Notes: a model not told the origin generated them from the letters alone. Shown: positions 16,601-26,496, counted from the first letter of the stretch. The stretch is 64,000 bases of DNA from Bacillus sp. SA1-12 (GCF_000981385.1 NZ_LATZ01000002.1:186001-250000); one strand, 5' to 3'. Numbers and translations are program-made.

Positions 16601-18139
16601 TTAACTATTTTGTTTTTCTATAAATTTTAAAGTTATTGATTTTTTAATTTGCTTTTCCAAATGCTTTTTTTGTTTTTCAACTTGATACTGCTCAGGCTTC
16701 CAATCTTTTTGACAACTAAAGGTAAATAAAAGCTCTTCATCATTTAGCCTCAGGTCAATATCATCAATAATATTTCTTTTTGTTGCATGAAGACTGTAGG
16801 AAAATTTTAAGATAGCCCCTAATAAACGATATTTATTTAGTTCTTCTTTAGTAAACCATTGATTAAAAGGTATGACATTTCGCTTGAAAGCCGCTTTGCT
16901 AGTAAAAGAAGCGATTAGCGCAATGATCAAACGTTCCCTATGAAGGAGTCCGTCTATTGTCCGATTTGCTAGTAAATAGAATGTATGCTGGCTGCTTGAT
17001 TCTGAATCTATGTATGCTCCAAGGTTGTAAACAAAGGCACTGCGCTTTAAAAGTTTTGCATCTTGCTTATTTAGGGAAGAGAGTCCAGCTTTATTTAATA
17101 ATTGTGCAATGTTCATTGCACTATTTGTGACATGGAATACATGATTTAAATTAATATGGTAATCTGCAGCTAATTCATATAAGCTCTCTTCAATGACATT
17201 TGGAAACACAGCAATACCAAAATCTTTTGTCAATTCCTTATAAAAAACGCCGTCCCTTAATCCTTTTCTGCTTAGTGCGAACATATCAGTATTGACCACA
17301 TCCATTAAACACTTAAAGACTTCAACTGCAGGAATTATAATGTCTGCCCGATCCTTCGATAAGCCCTCAATACGTTGGATTTCCAGAAATGACAGCGATT
17401 GTAAAAGACTATTTATTTCTTGAACATCCTGTTTTTTCATCACATATTGATGAACTCCTCCAAGAGGATAGCCAATATGCTCTTGATGGATTTGAACCAT
17501 ATTCCTAGCACTTCCACCAATCCCGATAATTGGAAGCTTCTTATCAATGATCCAATCAAGTGTGTTAAATTGTTCACTAAGGTATGTTTTTAGTAGATAA
17601 AGTTCATCATTCGTTGGAGTGTCGCTCAACACAAATTGCTTTTTTAAAGATAAAGCCCCAAATGGAAAGCTATGATAGTTGATTATTTTTCGATCTTTAA
17701 AATAGGTAACCTCTGTGCTTCCTCCACCGATATCAATAGTGATTCCGCTTTCAAACGGAGTTGAATTGACAACAGCTAAGTAACCAAAATAGGCTTCTTC
17801 GTATTCTGATAAAATTCGAATTGAAAAATCTGTCTCCTCTTCAACTTTTTTTAGGATTTCCTTTTGGTTTTTTGCTTGCCTGATTGTTGCAGTTGCTACA
17901 CATTTTACTTCGTCTAATTGATGGTGCCTTGTAATTTCTTGAAAACTTTTTAATGTATTTAGTAAAATGGCAATCCCTTTATCCGCAAGTCTTACATCGT
18001 CCGTCAAATAATTGCGAAGCCGTGCTACTACTTTTACATTTTCTGTTTCTTTTAATCTGCCGCTAATGTCTCTTAAGTAAATAACAAGCCTTATCGTGTT
18101 AGATCCTATATCGATAATTGCATACTTTTCATGGTTCAC
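16601..18139 (-). CDS. ppx: Exopolyphosphatase, Ppx/GppA family
   Basis: The 512-residue protein belongs to the actin/Hsp70-like phosphatase superfamily: IDIGSNTIRLVIY at residues 9-21, ATATIRQAKNQ, and the second phosphate loop IDIGGGSTEV near 140. An HD-like C-terminal domain (about residues 310-500) is typical of long Ppx enzymes. It hydrolyses terminal phosphate from polyphosphate, and some members also act on pppGpp. Translation starts at GTG 18139 after a GGTGTGGG site. With ppk it makes a complete polyphosphate turnover module inserted between ykuD and ykuE. No Pho box was seen upstream of ppx. Confidence 0.93.
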   Translation of the reverse strand: MNHEKYAIIDIGSNTIRLVIYLRDISGRLKETENVKVVARLRNYLTDDVRLADKGIAILLNTLKSFQEITRHHQLDEVKCVATATIRQAKNQKEILKKVEEETDFSIRILSEYEEAYFGYLAVVNSTPFESGITIDIGGGSTEVTYFKDRKIINYHSFPFGALSLKKQFVLSDTPTNDELYLLKTYLSEQFNTLDWIIDKKLPIIGIGGSARNMVQIHQEHIGYPLGGVHQYVMKKQDVQEINSLLQSLSFLEIQRIEGLSKDRADIIIPAVEVFKCLMDVVNTDMFALSRKGLRDGVFYKELTKDFGIAVFPNVIEESLYELAADYHINLNHVFHVTNSAMNIAQLLNKAGLSSLNKQDAKLLKRSAFVYNLGAYIDSESSSQHTFYLLANRTIDGLLHRERLIIALIASFTSKAAFKRNVIPFNQWFTKEELNKYRLLGAILKFSYSLHATKRNIIDDIDLRLNDEELLFTFSCQKDWKPEQYQVEKQKKHLEKQIKKSITLKFIEKQNS

Positions 18140-18395
18140 TATCTACCCACACCCTTATCATAAAACATGCTCATCGCCAAATATTATTAATATATCAGCT
18201 ATACCTTTAAAACAAGGTCATTATACCATAACAAGTAATGTATATTGGGATTTTTTAGCTTAAACTTTAGATTAAAGCAAGACTTTTAAGAACTTAGCTA
18301 ACAGTTATCCCCTGCATATCTACTTAGCTTACTCATGAAAACTTATATGTGGGTTTTTATTGAAAGTTGGAATAAAACGTATGTGGAGGGGTTAT

Positions 18396-18890
18396 ATGAT
18401 CCATATTGTCAAAAAGGGAGAATCATTGTCCATGATTGCTGCTAATTACCGTATTTCGCTAAATCAATTAATGGCCGCAAATAACATTATGAACCCAAAT
18501 ATACTTTATATTGGACAACGCATCAATATACCAAGCTTACCTGACCCAGACTCTATTCCTTATTCGATTCACATCACTGTTTCAGCGAAAAGATTAGTCT
18601 TAAAAAGAGGAGAACAGGTTGTTAAGCAATACCCGATTGCTGTTGGAAAAATTGTAACAGCTACACCTATTGGGGATTTTGTCATTGTCAATCGAGAGCC
18701 AAACCCCGGCGGACCTTTTGGAGTGATGTGGTTAAGTTTATCCAAGCTTCATTACGGAATCCATGGTACAAATAACCCCGCTTCAATAGGAAAGTCTGTT
18801 TCACTTGGATGTATCAGAATGTACAACAAGGATGTTTTAGAGCTGGCCTCTATCGTTCCTAACGGGACCAGAGTATTTATCAGACCTTAA
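18396..18890 (+). CDS. ykuD: L,D-transpeptidase with LysM domain (YkuD)
   Basis: YkuD makes 3-3 cross-links in peptidoglycan and was described as a spore-wall protein. Residues 1-45 form a LysM module ([20 protein letters not shown], then [14 protein letters not shown]). The catalytic domain contains the HGTN motif and SLGCIRM with the nucleophilic cysteine. There is no classical signal peptide, as in B. subtilis. The ATG at 18396 has GGAGG seven bases upstream and yields 164 residues, exactly the B. subtilis length; an upstream in-frame TTG at 18360 is rejected. It is transcribed toward ykuC. Confidence 0.95.
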   Translation: MIHIVKKGESLSMIAANYRISLNQLMAANNIMNPNILYIGQRINIPSLPDPDSIPYSIHITVSAKRLVLKRGEQVVKQYPIAVGKIVTATPIGDFVIVNREPNPGGPFGVMWLSLSKLHYGIHGTNNPASIGKSVSLGCIRMYNKDVLELASIVPNGTRVFIRP

Positions 18891-19087
18891 GATTTTATTA
18901 ATATTTTGTAAGATACGTATTCAAAACCACTAAAAACCCTTATAATGACAAATGTAGCAAAGATAGAAATCAGCTAGAGCGAATTTCCTATTATTCAGAA
19001 AGGAAAGTTAAGGTTTTCTTGGTAAATTAATACCCAACAAGTCTTATTCCTTAGAGCTGATCGAAACCGCAATTAAGGAGCGAACAA

Positions 19088-20377
19088 ATGAAAATTTTTC
19101 AAAATAAGAATTTTGTAAGATTATTTTATGCAGCTCTATTCTCACAGATGGGAACTACAATTGGAAATATGGCGTTTGCTTTTTATCTCCTTGATCACTT
19201 CAGCCATCAGCCGTCTTATGCAACGATTGCTGAACTGATGTACTCCTTACCGACCATTTTAGTCTTTTTTGTTGTAGGAGTGGTGGCCGATCGCTTTGAC
19301 AGAAAAAAGGTTGCTGAAAATTGTGATTGGATTCGAGCAGCACTAACAGTAGTATTATTCGGTGCTTTATTTACTAACTCCATTCCACTCGTTTTTCTGA
19401 TATTATTCTTACGAAGTGCTGTCACTAAATTCTTTTTTCCGGCAGAAAATAGTCTTGTTCAAGGAATTTTAAACAAGGAACAATACGCACAAGCCGCAGG
19501 TCTAAACCAAATGCTTTTTAGTATTTTTATGGTTTTCGGAGTTGGGATTGGAGCAGCTATTTATAAAACGATCGGAATTCATGGAGCTGTTACAGTAGAT
19601 TTTTTCAGCTTTATTATTTCAGCTCTGCTTATTCGATCTTGTAAAATCCCTTCATCTGCCAGACTTCCAAATGGCAAACTTGAATGGAAAGATATCAGCA
19701 TCAAATCATCGCTCAATGACTTTAAAGCGGGAATTGTATATATCATTAAAAATCGTTTGCTCGCTGCTTTAGTTTTCGGTTTTTTCATATTTGGTATTGT
19801 AAATGGAGCCTTCGCCATCTTGCCAATGTTTACAATGAAATATAAGTTAACACCTGATAATTATGAATGGTATGCGTCATTTTTTGCAATTTCACTCGGA
19901 TTGGGATTATTAACTGGCAGCGGGGTTGGAACGCTGATTGCATCAAAGTTTAAGCCTTACCAACTAATGGTATTTCCAATTTTTATTACAAGCTTGCTTA
20001 TTTTCTTTTTAGGTTTTACTGATAAGGTATCGATATTTTTAGTGATTGTGTTTATTATTGGTATGTGTTTAGGACCAATAAATATAGCTATAGGTGGATG
20101 GATGCCTAAAATTGTTCATCCAAAGCTAATGGGAAGAGTCAGTGGATGGATTGATCCGTTAATGATGATGGCACAGTCCATTACATTAGGGCTAATCGCC
20201 CTGTTATTCCCTAAAATCATTGAAACAATTGATTATTTATATTATGGAATGGCGCTTATTATTCTTTTAGTGTCCCTCTTTTATGCATGGACATTGCCAA
20301 AATTGAGTGAAACTTTAGAGGCAAAAGAAAAACGAAATCAACCAACAAAAACGAACCCAAATGTTACTTCGATATAA
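19088..20377 (+). CDS. ykuC: MFS transporter YkuC
   Basis: A 429-residue major facilitator protein with about 12 hydrophobic helices. The motif A region reads GVVADRFDRKKVAENCDW in the loop between helices 2 and 3, and the central loop is short. It resembles macrolide-efflux-like MFS proteins; the substrate is unknown. AAGGAG precedes the ATG by about seven bases. Position between ykuD and ykyB fits B. subtilis ykuC. A long perfect terminator follows immediately. Confidence 0.88.
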   Translation: MKIFQNKNFVRLFYAALFSQMGTTIGNMAFAFYLLDHFSHQPSYATIAELMYSLPTILVFFVVGVVADRFDRKKVAENCDWIRAALTVVLFGALFTNSIPLVFLILFLRSAVTKFFFPAENSLVQGILNKEQYAQAAGLNQMLFSIFMVFGVGIGAAIYKTIGIHGAVTVDFFSFIISALLIRSCKIPSSARLPNGKLEWKDISIKSSLNDFKAGIVYIIKNRLLAALVFGFFIFGIVNGAFAILPMFTMKYKLTPDNYEWYASFFAISLGLGLLTGSGVGTLIASKFKPYQLMVFPIFITSLLIFFLGFTDKVSIFLVIVFIIGMCLGPINIAIGGWMPKIVHPKLMGRVSGWIDPLMMMAQSITLGLIALLFPKIIETIDYLYYGMALIILLVSLFYAWTLPKLSETLEAKEKRNQPTKTNPNVTSI

Positions 20378-20420
20378 AGAAGATGACCAAAACCTAAGGT
20401 TTTGGTCATCTTCTTTTTTT
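20377..20420 (+). terminator. Strong terminator after ykuC
   Basis: AAGAAGATGACCAAAACC pairs perfectly with GGTTTTGGTCATCTTCTT around a three-base loop, followed by T residues. The remaining bases up to ykyB (20421-20706) hold no gene that I can support. Confidence 0.95.
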
Positions 20421-20706
20421 AAAAGGAATTAAAGTTTTTACCTAGTGTTACTGACTAGCTCAATACGCCATCGGTTCATGTTAATAGGACAAACTGAAAT
20501 TGAAGGCAAAGAACACCTTTATTACAAGTTCGCCATATGGTCGTCGCCGAATGCTTAGCGCCTTGCGTTTTTCTTAAAACAAGCACTAGAATTTCCAATG
20601 TATTTTGCATGAGTCTCCTAATTATTAGTTGCTTTTTACTATACTCAAAGTATAATTTAATTAAGAATGGTCCAAACTGAAAGTGTTCAAGAAAAGGAGA
20701 GAAACA

Positions 20707-21186
20707 ATGGACGATCATAATCGACTCGATCCAACGAATAAACCAACAACTGAAAACCTCGCACGTGCAATTTATGTCGTAAACCGTCATGCTAAAACCG
20801 CTACAAATCCTAAATATCTTTATGAACTTAAAAAGAAGGCATTACTTAAACTTGTCCATGAAGGCAAAGCAAAAAAAGAAGGATTACATTTCTCAAATAA
20901 TCCAAAATTCAGTAAACAGCAGTCTGACGTTCTCGTTTCAGCCGGAGACTATTACTTTCATATGCCTCCTACAAAAAATGACTTCGTTCAACTTCCACAT
21001 TTAGGATCCTTGAATCAAACATATCGTAATCCTAGAACACATATGTCCCTATCAAAGGCAAAAATCCTTTTACAAAATTATGTAGGAATGAAAGAAGCAA
21101 AACACCCACCAAAACCATACCAACCCAAAAAAACACGTACATACCAAAAACCCGTGTTTAAAAAGCTAGGAGAAAGTTATCATTAA
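20707..21186 (+). CDS. ykyB: YkyB family protein
   Basis: The 159-residue protein is basic and hydrophilic, with no signal or membrane segment. The N-terminal part (PTTENLARAIYVVNRHAKTA) and the internal VHEGKAKKEGLHFSNNPKFS match the YkyB family of Bacillus, which has no known function. The tail is rich in Lys and Pro. The ATG at 20707 follows AAAGGAGAG by a proper spacing; the 24-base extension to 20683 lacks support. In B. subtilis it sits between cheV and ykuC, as here. Confidence 0.88.
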   Translation: MDDHNRLDPTNKPTTENLARAIYVVNRHAKTATNPKYLYELKKKALLKLVHEGKAKKEGLHFSNNPKFSKQQSDVLVSAGDYYFHMPPTKNDFVQLPHLGSLNQTYRNPRTHMSLSKAKILLQNYVGMKEAKHPPKPYQPKKTRTYQKPVFKKLGESYH

Positions 21187-21302
21187 AAGCGAAGCGACTT
21201 ACTCAGCCTCGGGCAAATAAGACGTTTCAGAATAGAAGGTGCATTTTACCTTCAATTCTGAAATGGCTTATTTATCGTAGGGGATAAGTGCTGCAGCTAA
21301 CC
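21186..21302 (+). repeat. Structured intergenic repeat with long hairpin
   Basis: Right after the ykyB stop lies AAAGCGAAGCGACTTACTCA, CAGCCTCGGGCAA, then an imperfect hairpin whose arms run from AATAAGACGTTTCAGAAT to ATTCTGAAATGGCTTATT, and a tail GTGCTGCAGCTAACC. A diverged copy lies at 5613-5699. The layout (head, variable-sequence hairpin, CTGGAGCTA-like tail) resembles dispersed elements I remember from other Bacillaceae. Confidence 0.65.
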
Positions 21303-21438
21303 AAAACCGAAGTACTATGCCCCTTTTTTATTACTCAAAATAACCAAGAAGAACCCTTTTCCAATCTCAACAAAAAAGACGATTCAAAAAAAGGTTGTTC
21401 CAGAGCTTGATATAATGCACTCTCTGGAACAACCTATT

Positions 21439-22345
21439 CTATAAGATAACTTCATCAATCTTAGAAATTAGATTGGCAATTTCCGGTTTACTAATTTGCC
21501 CGTTTGCTCCAACTTTTTCCCCTTTATGTCGCAAATCATTTGTAATAAGCGATGAAAAAATGATAACCGGCAATATCGTTAATGTCTGATCTTCTTTAAT
21601 TTTTTTTGTAAGATGATGTCCATCCATCTGCGGCATTTCAATATCTGTTATTACTAACTGTACCACATCTTCTATTGCTTTTCCTGATTTAACAATAGCT
21701 TGTAAGTATGAAAAGGCCTCTTTGCCATTCTCAAAAAACTCAATTTGATAAAAGCCCGCTTTATTCAATGTGTCTTGCAGCAGTTTTCGTAATAATGGTG
21801 AGTCTTCGGCAACTATCAGCTTTTTAGCAGAACGGTTTTCTTGGTCCTATTTTTTTCACCTGATCTACATGAATACCTGATTCTGGATTAATATCCACCA
21901 CGATCTTCTCAAAGTCTAACAATAATACCATTTCACCGTTTATTTTTACAACACCTGTAACTTGATTCTCTAATCCCTGATACATTACTGATGGTTTTTC
22001 AATTTCATCCCAAGAAATACGATGAATTTGTGTAACAGCATGAACATAAAACACAACCTTTATTTGATTGAATTCAGTGACAATAAATTTTTCACTTCGA
22101 GGGTCCTCATATAACTCCAACCCAAGTGCGGTTCCTAAATTAACTACAGGGACAATCTCTCCTCGAATGTCGATAATCCCTTCAACATTTGGATGAGAGT
22201 GCGGAATGTTCGTCACTTTAACAGGCTGAATGATTTCTTTCACCTTCATCACATTGATTCCAAACTTATTTTGTCCAACGCTAAATTCTACGATCTCCAA
22301 TTCATTTGGGCCACTTTCAAGTAAAATGCCTTTATGCTGCACCAT
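21439..22345 (-). pseudogene. cheV: Chemotaxis coupling protein CheV, single frameshift
   Basis: CheV is a fusion of a CheW-like coupling domain and a response-regulator receiver domain that links receptors to CheA and takes part in adaptation. The first frame (22345-21824) gives the CheW part: NELEIVEFSVGQNKFGINVM, IIDIRGEIVPVVNLG. It then runs out at RKPFC. The second frame supplies the receiver: AKKLIVAEDSPLLRKLLQDT, phospho-acceptor in LVITDIEMPQMDG, and PVIIFSSLIT with the conserved Ser. Removing one A from the run at 21836-21839 joins them into a normal CheV of about 300 residues. The ATG at 22345 has GGAGG upstream. Either a genuine mutation or a homopolymer error. Confidence 0.9.
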
Positions 22346-22507
22346 ACACTTCTTCCTCCATGTTAAAACGATGTACCTATTATATCGGTTGTTTTTTCTC
22401 ATTCTTTAATACAGACAAAGAAGAAGGTGCTTTTTTCTGATTTTGTATCTTTTAATATCCAGATTCTCGCAAACATAAAATAAGCCTGGATAAGGATCCA
22501 AGCTCAG

Positions 22508-23167
22508 CTAATACAGATAATTTATTACTTTTTCATCTGAAAGATTTGTATTGATCGGGCATTTATTGGCTTCCCTTCCATATGTCCACAACCATACATT
22601 CGCTTTGCATTTCGGTTTTACTGGATTAAAACGAGGGGCTTTTCTTTCCGAAGTTATTCCTATTTCAGGTTCAGCACTCCATAGTATACTTTCCACAGCT
22701 ACTTCACTGTTTTGCTGGACTGCTTGGAAATAGGCTTCAGCAAAATCCCCTTTAACAGGATCGTGGTAAAATCCTGCTCTAAAGCCAGTTGGCAAAAGTG
22801 TTTCTACCCAGCCTCTTATCCAGTCAGGATCTACCTTAAAATGATGATCCACATATGCAAATAACACGATATTTGTCGGTAATCCCAATCTTCTTGCATG
22901 ATATACAGCATTTCTAACCGCTATCCTTGCCTCTTCATAACCTATCGCGTTCGAATGTCCATTGTAGATAGGTAAAATCTTTATTCCTTTGCTTTTAATA
23001 AATCCTATTTCCTTTTGTGTAAGCCCGCTGGATCCATTTGGTGTTTCTGTTAAGTATCTTCCCCAATATTTTGGAGAACCGAATCGGCTTTTCACACAAT
23101 CATATAATGTCTGATCAACAGGACTAGCTGAGTCAACACCCCATACTTTTCGTGCCAGAGAATTCAC
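22508..23167 (-). CDS. Glycoside-hydrolase-like protein (DUF1906 type)
   Basis: The 219-residue product starts KVWGVDSASPVD and continues FGSPKYWGRYLTE, IKSKGIKILPIYNGHSNAIG and LFAYVDHHFKVDPDWIRGW, a TIM-barrel pattern of the DUF1906 (Rv2525c-like) family of putative peptidoglycan or glycan hydrolases. No signal peptide is visible at the GTG start (23167), so how it would reach the wall is unclear. WLWTYGREANKCPIN near the end fits the family's final strand. It lies alone between cheV and a divergent purine permease. Substrate unknown. Confidence 0.72.
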   Translation of the reverse strand: MNSLARKVWGVDSASPVDQTLYDCVKSRFGSPKYWGRYLTETPNGSSGLTQKEIGFIKSKGIKILPIYNGHSNAIGYEEARIAVRNAVYHARRLGLPTNIVLFAYVDHHFKVDPDWIRGWVETLLPTGFRAGFYHDPVKGDFAEAYFQAVQQNSEVAVESILWSAEPEIGITSERKAPRFNPVKPKCKANVWLWTYGREANKCPINTNLSDEKVINYLY

Positions 23168-23388
23168 ACCCTTTCTCTCTATACTCTACACATATATATG
23201 AGATAATGGGTTGTCTCAAACGTATTACATGTTCAAATGAATGTTTAAAGATATTTTGTTCCATGATAAAAGGAGAATATCCAATTTAAAATAATGCATT
23301 TTTGTTTAACTCTTGCTATAATCCTTTTGTGAATCGTTTTAACGATTATACGGGTTGGGCTGAGGGTTATTCTTAAGGAAGGTATACA

Positions 23389-24675
23389 TTGGAAAAATTT
23401 TTTCATCTTAAAGAGAATAACACATCATTAAAAAAAGAAGTCCTGGCAGGAACGGTTTCCTTTTTTACAATTGTATATATTGTTGTCGTTAATGCTTCCA
23501 TTTTATCTGATGCAGGGATTCCATTAGAGGCAGGGATTATTGCAACAGTGCTCACTTCAATTGTCGGCTGCTTGATTATGGGGCTTTTCGCAAACGCTCC
23601 AATTATCCTTGTGCCAGGGATGGGAGTAAATGCCTTATTTACCTATACAATTGTGTTAGGTATGGGATTATCATGGCAGGAAGGATTAGCTGTTGTTTTT
23701 GTATCAGGATTACTGTTTACTGTTATCGCATTTACAAAATTAGCAACGATCATTTCAGAATCCATTCCTCATTCATTAAAAGAAGCGATAACTGTCGGAA
23801 TTGGCTTATTCTTAACGTTTATTGGTTTGCAAAAAGGTGGAATCGTTGTATTAAACGAAGAAACATTTGTTTCATTGGGTAATTTTAGTGACCAAACTGT
23901 TGTCCTTACATGTATATCACTAATCATTACTATTGCATTATTTGCAAGACAGGTTCCTGGTAATTTTTTAATCAGTATTTTGCTCGGTACAGTCATTGCA
24001 GGCTTATGTGGAAAATTGTCTATTGATTCTCTTTCACAATCAGCCAGTGTAATTTATCCTTATAAAGATGTTTTAGCTGCTATGTCATTTGATCGAATTG
24101 CTGATTTAACCTTTTGGACGGCAACGTTTTCCTTAACACTGGTTATTGTCTTTGAAAATATCGGCCTTGTTTTTGGTCAAGTTCATATGTTTAATCGTCC
24201 AGAGGTATATAAACGAGCAATGCAAGCAAATGCTTTATCTACCATCACTTCCGGTTTATTTGGTTCAAGTCCAACTGTGAGTACGGTTGAGACCGCTGCA
24301 GGCATCACTGCCGGCGGAAGAACTGGCTTAACATCGATTATAACGGGAATTTTGTTTTTAAGCTCATTATGTTTTTTACCATTTATCAAAATCATTCCGG
24401 ATAGTGCAATTGCTCCTATATTAATATTAATAGGCAGTTTGATGATCCAAAACATTCAACATATTGATTTATCTGACTTTAGCGAAAGTTTTCCTGCATT
24501 TTTAATTATTGCGCTGATTCCTTTCACTTATAGTATCGTTGATGGCATGGCATTTGGATTTATCATGTATCCACTTATAAAGCTTTTGCTTAAAAGAAAA
24601 AATGAAGTTAAATTACCGCTTTATTTTATTGCTTTGTTATTTCTCATGAATTTTGTTTTTCATACCTTACATTAG
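23389..24675 (+). CDS. Purine permease, AzgA/PbuG-type NCS2 transporter
   Basis: A 428-residue membrane protein with about 12-14 helices. The signatures of the AzgA branch are clear: EVLAGTVSFFTIVYIVVVNA at the N-terminus, PGMGVNALFTYTIV, SIPHSLKEAITVGIGLFLTFIG, and GSSPTVSTVETAAGITAGGRTGLT. B. subtilis relatives PbuG and PbuO import hypoxanthine and guanine by proton symport. Translation starts at TTG 23389 behind AAGGAAGG. No purine riboswitch was recognised in the 220-base leader, unlike pbuG. A terminator follows. Confidence 0.88.
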   Translation: MEKFFHLKENNTSLKKEVLAGTVSFFTIVYIVVVNASILSDAGIPLEAGIIATVLTSIVGCLIMGLFANAPIILVPGMGVNALFTYTIVLGMGLSWQEGLAVVFVSGLLFTVIAFTKLATIISESIPHSLKEAITVGIGLFLTFIGLQKGGIVVLNEETFVSLGNFSDQTVVLTCISLIITIALFARQVPGNFLISILLGTVIAGLCGKLSIDSLSQSASVIYPYKDVLAAMSFDRIADLTFWTATFSLTLVIVFENIGLVFGQVHMFNRPEVYKRAMQANALSTITSGLFGSSPTVSTVETAAGITAGGRTGLTSIITGILFLSSLCFLPFIKIIPDSAIAPILILIGSLMIQNIQHIDLSDFSESFPAFLIIALIPFTYSIVDGMAFGFIMYPLIKLLLKRKNEVKLPLYFIALLFLMNFVFHTLH

Positions 24676-24680
24676 TAATA

Positions 24681-24722
24681 AGAGGCTGTTTAAAAGGTTT
24701 TCCCCTTTTAGCAGTCTCTTTT
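24681..24722 (+). terminator. Terminator after the purine permease
   Basis: AGAGGCTG, AAAAGG and CCTTTT, CAGTCTCT form a nested hairpin ending in six T residues. Confidence 0.85.
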
Positions 24723-24821
24723 TTGCAATTGCGAATCCTGTATAAAATAGAAAAATGATTACAAACTAACGAGAGTGAATCCATATACTGTCAACAATAA
24801 TTATCTTTTATGAGGTGTTTA

Positions 24822-25217
24822 ATGAAGTATTTCTTACTATTTATCATGATTGCTGTTTGTTCGGCTTGTAATGTAAATGATCAAGATGAGGCTTTAAATA
24901 ATACTGGTAAAAAAGAAAACCGCATACTGCAAACCGGAAAAGAGAATACAATCACAAATGATGATATTTTGATTGAAAATAGAGAAGAAGAGAACCTTGA
25001 TGAAGTCCATGACCCCTCGCACCCAACAAGGGCAGAAGAGCTCGTTCGTGATAAGTTTGATTTGGAAAAAAACAGAAATTTAATTGTTCAATATGATCAC
25101 CTGGAAAAAGGCAAATATATTATCCATGTTTATTCTGTTGAAGGTTCCCAAGAAAATAGTGAAGCGTGGTATATGGTAGATTTGCAAACAAAGAATGTAG
25201 AACCACTTAGACGCTAA
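24822..25217 (+). CDS. Small putative lipoprotein
   Basis: A 131-residue protein with a lipoprotein-like signal MKYFLLFIMIAVCSAC, where the Cys would be lipidated, although the lipobox CSAC is not canonical. The mature part is acidic and polar, and ends in a compact region (LIVQYDHLEKGKYIIHVYSV, then SEAWYMVDLQTKNVEPL) that looks like a PepSY-type or similar beta-sheet fold. The ATG at 24822 follows GAGGTG; an ATG 12 bases upstream overlaps this site and is rejected. Function unknown. Confidence 0.7.
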   Translation: MKYFLLFIMIAVCSACNVNDQDEALNNTGKKENRILQTGKENTITNDDILIENREEENLDEVHDPSHPTRAEELVRDKFDLEKNRNLIVQYDHLEKGKYIIHVYSVEGSQENSEAWYMVDLQTKNVEPLRR

Positions 25218-25234
25218 GCCAGTTTGCACTAGAT

Positions 25235-25440
25235 CATAATAAGGATGCTTCATGCAGGTAACTCCCAGATGTGAGTTAACCTTTTTTCTATTAATAATCC
25301 ATTACTTAAAAATATCGGAGAATATAGAGAGACTTATCCCTTATAAATCTCACTTTCTTATGATTTTCCCGACCATTTTCTTAGCCCTCTTAAACCTTAA
25401 AGCTGGAGTGTTACTACCATTTTAGATTGGGATAATATTT
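25235..25440 (+). repeat. Decayed copy of the ~210-bp repeat (copy D)
   Basis: The tail GTTACTACCATTTTAGATTG at about 25409-25428 parallels the tail of copies A and B (GGTTACTGCCAGTTAAGATGG), and shortly upstream a CTTAGC-like phrase recurs. The head is hardly recognisable. The 310-base gap holds no other feature. Confidence 0.4.
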
Positions 25441-25527
25441 ACACTATTTTTACAAACCCCATTTGGGAGTTATAGTAAAATATGATTATATATAAAGCTT
25501 GTATTCAAAATAGGAGTCGTGAAATCG

Positions 25528-26496
25528 ATGTTAACCATAGGGGATATTTCAGAAAAGGTACCTATTGTTTCTTTAACTACCAAATGTGCTGATATAAACT
25601 TACTTTTTGAAAAAGATCCCGATCTTGAAGGAATCCTTGTTGAAGATCAAGATAAACCTGCAGGATTGGTTATGAAAGCCCAATTTCACCAGAAAATTTC
25701 TACTAAATATGGCTTCGATCTATTCATGGGCAGGTCTATAAGTCTTATTATGGATAAAAATCCATTAATCGTTGATTTCTTTGATCCAATTACCTCAGTA
25801 AGCACCAAAGCCATGGCAAGAAGTCAAAAAAACTTATATGATTATGTGGTTGTCATGCAAAACGACCGTTTATATGGGATCGTCAGCATTAAAAACCTAC
25901 TTACAAAGCTAGCTGAAATCCAAGTTAACCAAGCTATCTATACCAATCCTTTATCAGGTCTGCCCGGAAATGTTTTAATTGAGGAAAAAATACATGAATA
26001 CATACAAGCTGAAACGAAGCCTTATTCACTCCTCTATTTAGATCTTGATCATTTTAAGGAGTACAATGATACCTATGGATTTAAAAAAGGCGATTTACTC
26101 ATTAAAGAAATTTCAAACCTCTTAAGTCAATGCATTTTATTAAGCGATGAAGAGAATACATTTATCGGCCATATAGGCGGAGATGATTTTGTTGCTATTT
26201 TACCCCACTTTAACTATGAGCCAACTTGCCACTCTATCATTCAGGAATATCATATTCGCATAAAAAAGTACTATGATTCATATGATTTGCAAAACCAATT
26301 TGTTTATACAAACGATCGAGATGGACATTATGAGAAAATACCACTTGTTTCTCTATCAATCGCTGTTGTAACAAATGAATATCAAACATTTCAATCAATC
26401 GAATATATAAGTAAAGTTGCTGCGTTGGTAAAAAAACAATGTAAATCAATTGAGGGCAGCTGCTTTATTTCCTATGAGACGATAGTTCAAATCTAA
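25528..26496 (+). CDS. CBS-pair protein with C-terminal GGDEF domain
   Basis: Residues 1-130 form two CBS motifs (PDLEGILVEDQDKPAGLVMK and YDYVVVMQNDRLYGIVSIKN). Residues 150-320 are a diguanylate cyclase domain: LYLDLDHFKEYNDTYGFKKG, then HIGGDDF in place of GGDEF. The fourth motif residue is Asp, not Glu, so activity is uncertain; no RxxD inhibitory site precedes it. The CBS pair may sense an adenine nucleotide. If active it would make c-di-GMP for readers such as YkuI in this same region. The ATG at 25528 has AGGAG eleven bases upstream; a GTG nine bases earlier is too close to that site. It stands alone. Confidence 0.82.
   Translation: MLTIGDISEKVPIVSLTTKCADINLLFEKDPDLEGILVEDQDKPAGLVMKAQFHQKISTKYGFDLFMGRSISLIMDKNPLIVDFFDPITSVSTKAMARSQKNLYDYVVVMQNDRLYGIVSIKNLLTKLAEIQVNQAIYTNPLSGLPGNVLIEEKIHEYIQAETKPYSLLYLDLDHFKEYNDTYGFKKGDLLIKEISNLLSQCILLSDEENTFIGHIGGDDFVAILPHFNYEPTCHSIIQEYHIRIKKYYDSYDLQNQFVYTNDRDGHYEKIPLVSLSIAVVTNEYQTFQSIEYISKVAALVKKQCKSIEGSCFISYETIVQI

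Noticed and set aside
23168..23388. Possible purine riboswitch before the NCS2 permease
   Set aside because: The TATAA...GGATATGG core of purine aptamers is absent.
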